The notes below the pieces were generated by a model, which was not told the origin of the DNA, searched no databases, and saw only the letters and a program-made list of their open reading frames with translations. From Burkholderia ubonensis (GTDB lineage: Bacteria; Pseudomonadota; Gammaproteobacteria; Burkholderiales; Burkholderiaceae): DNA of 64,000 nt. Shown piece after piece: positions 61,990 to 64,000 of the stretch (positions within the stretch are counted from its first letter, which is position 1; every line of letters starts with the position of its first letter). The stretch spans positions 1 through 64,000 of the forward strand of contig NZ_CADFEB010000014.1 of the NCBI RefSeq assembly GCF_902833085.1. Direction: 5' to 3'. The translations under genes were made by a program, and so were the position numbers.

Positions 61990-61995
61990 TACAAT
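61990..61995 (+). promoter_or_regulatory. candidate -10 box for the DUF1415 gene
   Basis: TACAAT lies 31 bp upstream of the ATG at 62026 in GC-rich DNA. Confidence 0.4.
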
Positions 61996-62025
61996 GCGAC
62001 TCCCGCCGCCCCACCCCGCACCGCC

Positions 62026-62607
62026 ATGACCGACGCCCGCTCCGATTCACACGACTCGCACGACGAGATCCTCGCCGCCACCCGGCACTGGCTCGCGCGC
62101 GCGGTGATCGGGCTCAATCTGTGCCCGTTCGCGAAGAGCGTGTACGTGAAGGATCAGGTGCGCTATGCGATCAGCGAGGCCACGACGCTCGAGGACGCGC
62201 TCGCCGATCTCGAGACCGAGCTGCGCGGGCTCGACGCCGCCGACCCGCAGCAGGTCGACACGACGCTCGTGATCTACCCGCATGCGTTCGCGGAATTCCT
62301 CGACTACAACGATGCGCTGTTCTTCGCAGACCGGCTCGTCCGGCAGCTGAAGCTCGACGGCGTGCTGCAGATCGCGAGCTTCCATCCGCGCTACCAGTTC
62401 GACGGCACGGAGCCGGACGACATCGAGAACTATACGAACCGCGCGCCGTATCCGATCCTGCACCTGCTGCGCGAGGACAGCATCGCGCGCGCGGCCGACG
62501 CGTTCCCGGACGCGTCCGCGATCTACGAAAAGAACCAGGAAACCCTGCGCCGCCTCGGTCATGACGGCTGGCGCGACTGGATGAGCCGCCCCGGCGACGA
62601 CGTCTGA
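62026..62607 (+). CDS. DUF1415 family protein
   Basis: This 193-residue protein shows the DUF1415 segments LNLCPFAKSVYVKDQVRY, SFHPRYQFDG and ENYTNRAPYPILHLLRE. Function is unknown. The conserved Cys-Pro-Phe and His-Pro residues suggest an active or metal site. Confidence 0.85.
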   Translation: MTDARSDSHDSHDEILAATRHWLARAVIGLNLCPFAKSVYVKDQVRYAISEATTLEDALADLETELRGLDAADPQQVDTTLVIYPHAFAEFLDYNDALFFADRLVRQLKLDGVLQIASFHPRYQFDGTEPDDIENYTNRAPYPILHLLREDSIARAADAFPDASAIYEKNQETLRRLGHDGWRDWMSRPGDDV

Positions 62608-62681
62608 GCAGTAATTGCGTCGGCGCGCCGCGCCGGAGGAACGCTCGACCGCCGCGCCCCGGCCTAACGTGATTCAGCGGC

Positions 62682-63560
62682 TCACTGTGCGGCCGGCGCC
62701 GTTTCCTCGCCGCCCTGCGGCACGAAGAACCGCTCGCGCAGCTCCGCCAGCCCGAACATGTCGAGAATCTCGTTCAGCCGCTCGCTCGGCCGCCGGCGCG
62801 GCAGGTTCTTGTACTGCGCGATGATCAGCTCGTTCTTCATCGAATGCTCCCAGCCGACCAGCTCGGTCACGCTGACCTGATAGCCGTGCGCTTCGAGTTG
62901 CAGGCAGCGCAGCACGTTGGTGATCTGGCTGCCGAACTCGCGCGTGTGCAGCGGATGCCGCCACACCTCCGTCAGCGCGCTCGCGAGCGACTTGCCCTTG
63001 TTCCGGCGCAGCACGCCCGCGATTTCCGCCTGGCAGCACGGCACCAGCACGATGTGCCGCGCGCGCTTCGCGAGCGCGAAGCGGATCGCGTCGTCGGTCG
63101 CCGTGTCGCACGCGTGCAGCGCGGTGACGACGTCGACCGTCTCGGGCAGCTGCGGCGACGTGATCGAATCGGCGACCGACAGGTTCAGGAACGACATCCC
63201 GCCGAACCCCAGCCGCGCAGCGAGCTCGGTCGAGCGCGCGACCAGCTCCTCGCGCGTCTCGATCCCGTAGATGTGCGACGCGAACGCCGGCGTGCCGTGC
63301 CCCGGCTGCTGCTTGAAGAACAGGTCGTACAGGATGAAGCCGAGATACGACTTGCCCGCGCCGTGGTCGACGAGCGTCACGGCGCCCCGGTCGGCCTGCA
63401 CGCCGGCGAGCAGCGGCTCGATGAACTGGAACAGGTGATAGACCTGCTTCAGCTTGCGGCGGCTGTCCTGGTTCAGCTTGCCGTCGCGGGTCAGGATGTG
63501 CAGTTCCTTCAGCAGCTCGACGGACTGCTCGGGACGGATTTCGTGGGTCTTGTTCGACAT
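62682..63560 (-). CDS. SAM-dependent methyltransferase (Methyltransf_32 type)
   Basis: This is a 292-residue protein with a SAM-binding motif I VTLVDHGAGKSYLGFILYDL and a later LHACDTATDDAIRFA segment. A motif with paired cysteines (VLVPCCQAEIAGVL) follows. Related proteins are predicted to methylate RNA or small molecules. Target is unknown. The C-terminal quarter is helical. Confidence 0.75.
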   Translation of the reverse strand: MSNKTHEIRPEQSVELLKELHILTRDGKLNQDSRRKLKQVYHLFQFIEPLLAGVQADRGAVTLVDHGAGKSYLGFILYDLFFKQQPGHGTPAFASHIYGIETREELVARSTELAARLGFGGMSFLNLSVADSITSPQLPETVDVVTALHACDTATDDAIRFALAKRARHIVLVPCCQAEIAGVLRRNKGKSLASALTEVWRHPLHTREFGSQITNVLRCLQLEAHGYQVSVTELVGWEHSMKNELIIAQYKNLPRRRPSERLNEILDMFGLAELRERFFVPQGGEETAPAAQ

Positions 63561-63655
63561 CGGGAAGCGGCGCCGGGCCGCGTGCGAACGATGCGCGCGG
63601 CCCGACGGCGAAAAAAAAACGTGAGGAATGGCGACAGTTTACCGAAAACGCGCGC

Positions 63656-64000
63656 TCAGCTCCGCGCGCCGAGCCGCCACAGCGACGTCACCTCGGCGCG
63701 CCGCGCCGCGTAGAGCGGATCGTCGGCGTCGGCCGCCTTCGGATGCGCAGGGCGGATGTCGTCGCGGCCGAGCACGACGAGGCCGGCGGCGTCGATCCAC
63801 TGCAGCAGCGTGTCGCGCGGCCGCAGGCCGAGATGCTCGGCGAAATCGGACAGGATCAGCCAGCCCTCGCCGCCCGGCGCCAGATGCGCGGCGAGCCCGG
63901 CGAGGAAGCCGCGCAGCATGCGGCTGTCCGGATCGTAGACCGCGTATTCGATCGGCGCGCTCGGCCGGGCCGGCACCCACGGCGGGTTGCAGACCACGAG
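63656..64000 (-). CDS. class I methyltransferase, HemK/RlmG-like (partial)
   Basis: The visible C-terminal part (115 codons) begins in the middle of the catalytic motif LVVCNPPWVP, an NPPY-type site for amino or N-methylation. It continues through RGFLAGLAAHLAPGGEGWLILS. The SAM-binding N-terminal part lies beyond the window. The target could be protein, rRNA or a small molecule. Confidence 0.8.
   Translation of the reverse strand, partial: LVVCNPPWVPARPSAPIEYAVYDPDSRMLRGFLAGLAAHLAPGGEGWLILSDFAEHLGLRPRDTLLQWIDAAGLVVLGRDDIRPAHPKAADADDPLYAARRAEVTSLWRLGARS

Overview
The window is GC-rich, densely coded chromosomal DNA from a Burkholderia, most like the main chromosome of a Burkholderia cepacia complex species. 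This rests on gene order (paaF/paaN-paaJ-paaG-paaI-paaK, then mltA, apaG, rpe, gph and trpEGDC; hemA-prfA-prmC-grxD-ubiX) and on protein character. No database search was possible.

Layout. (1) 1-6830: lower phenylacetate pathway. A leftward enoyl-CoA hydratase is divergent from paaN-paaJ-paaG-paaI-paaK, with a TetR-type (PaaR-like) palindrome between them. (2) 6887-10219: mltA, a tiny membrane protein gene, apaG, rpe and gph. (3) 10238-15172: trpEGDC behind a classical attenuator. It has a 24-codon leader peptide with three Trp codons and an intrinsic terminator, and is followed by a CYTH protein. (4) 15179-22163: ung, azoR, an M61 peptidase, dsbC, a UbiH-type hydroxylase and ychF. (5) About 22153-39555: a 17.4-kb integrated element inserted exactly at the stop codon of ychF. 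It is flanked by an 11-bp direct repeat and by GGGGGTAC arm-type repeats next to each end. The native ychF terminator has been pushed to the far side of the element. (6) 39600-49000: accessory backbone: a possible CheD/CNF-like deamidase, a secreted small protein, a GABA-type permease, ettA, two hydrolases and aminopeptidase P. (7) 49176-54279: an atypical response regulator, then hemA-prfA-prmC-grxD-ubiX. (8) 54413-64000: a DODA-type dioxygenase, an APC permease, a cold-shock gene with a long leader, an Hsp70-like protein, a nitroreductase, a TetR/MFS pair with a double operator, a DUF1415 protein and two methyltransferases, the last cut by the window end.

The element carries a P4-type integrase, then a tightly overlapping operon: fic, a 45-codon ORF, hsdR, hsdM, hsdS, an AAA/SMC-like ATPase and an HNH nuclease. 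The last two resemble the PtuA/PtuB pair of Septu, here fused in transcription to a complete type I restriction-modification system and a Fic protein. A second tyrosine recombinase, a complete IS66 element with its 8-bp target duplication, a structured gene-free stretch and an STY4528-like island gene complete it. No relaxase or conjugation gene is present. The composite defence operon is the most interesting system in the window.
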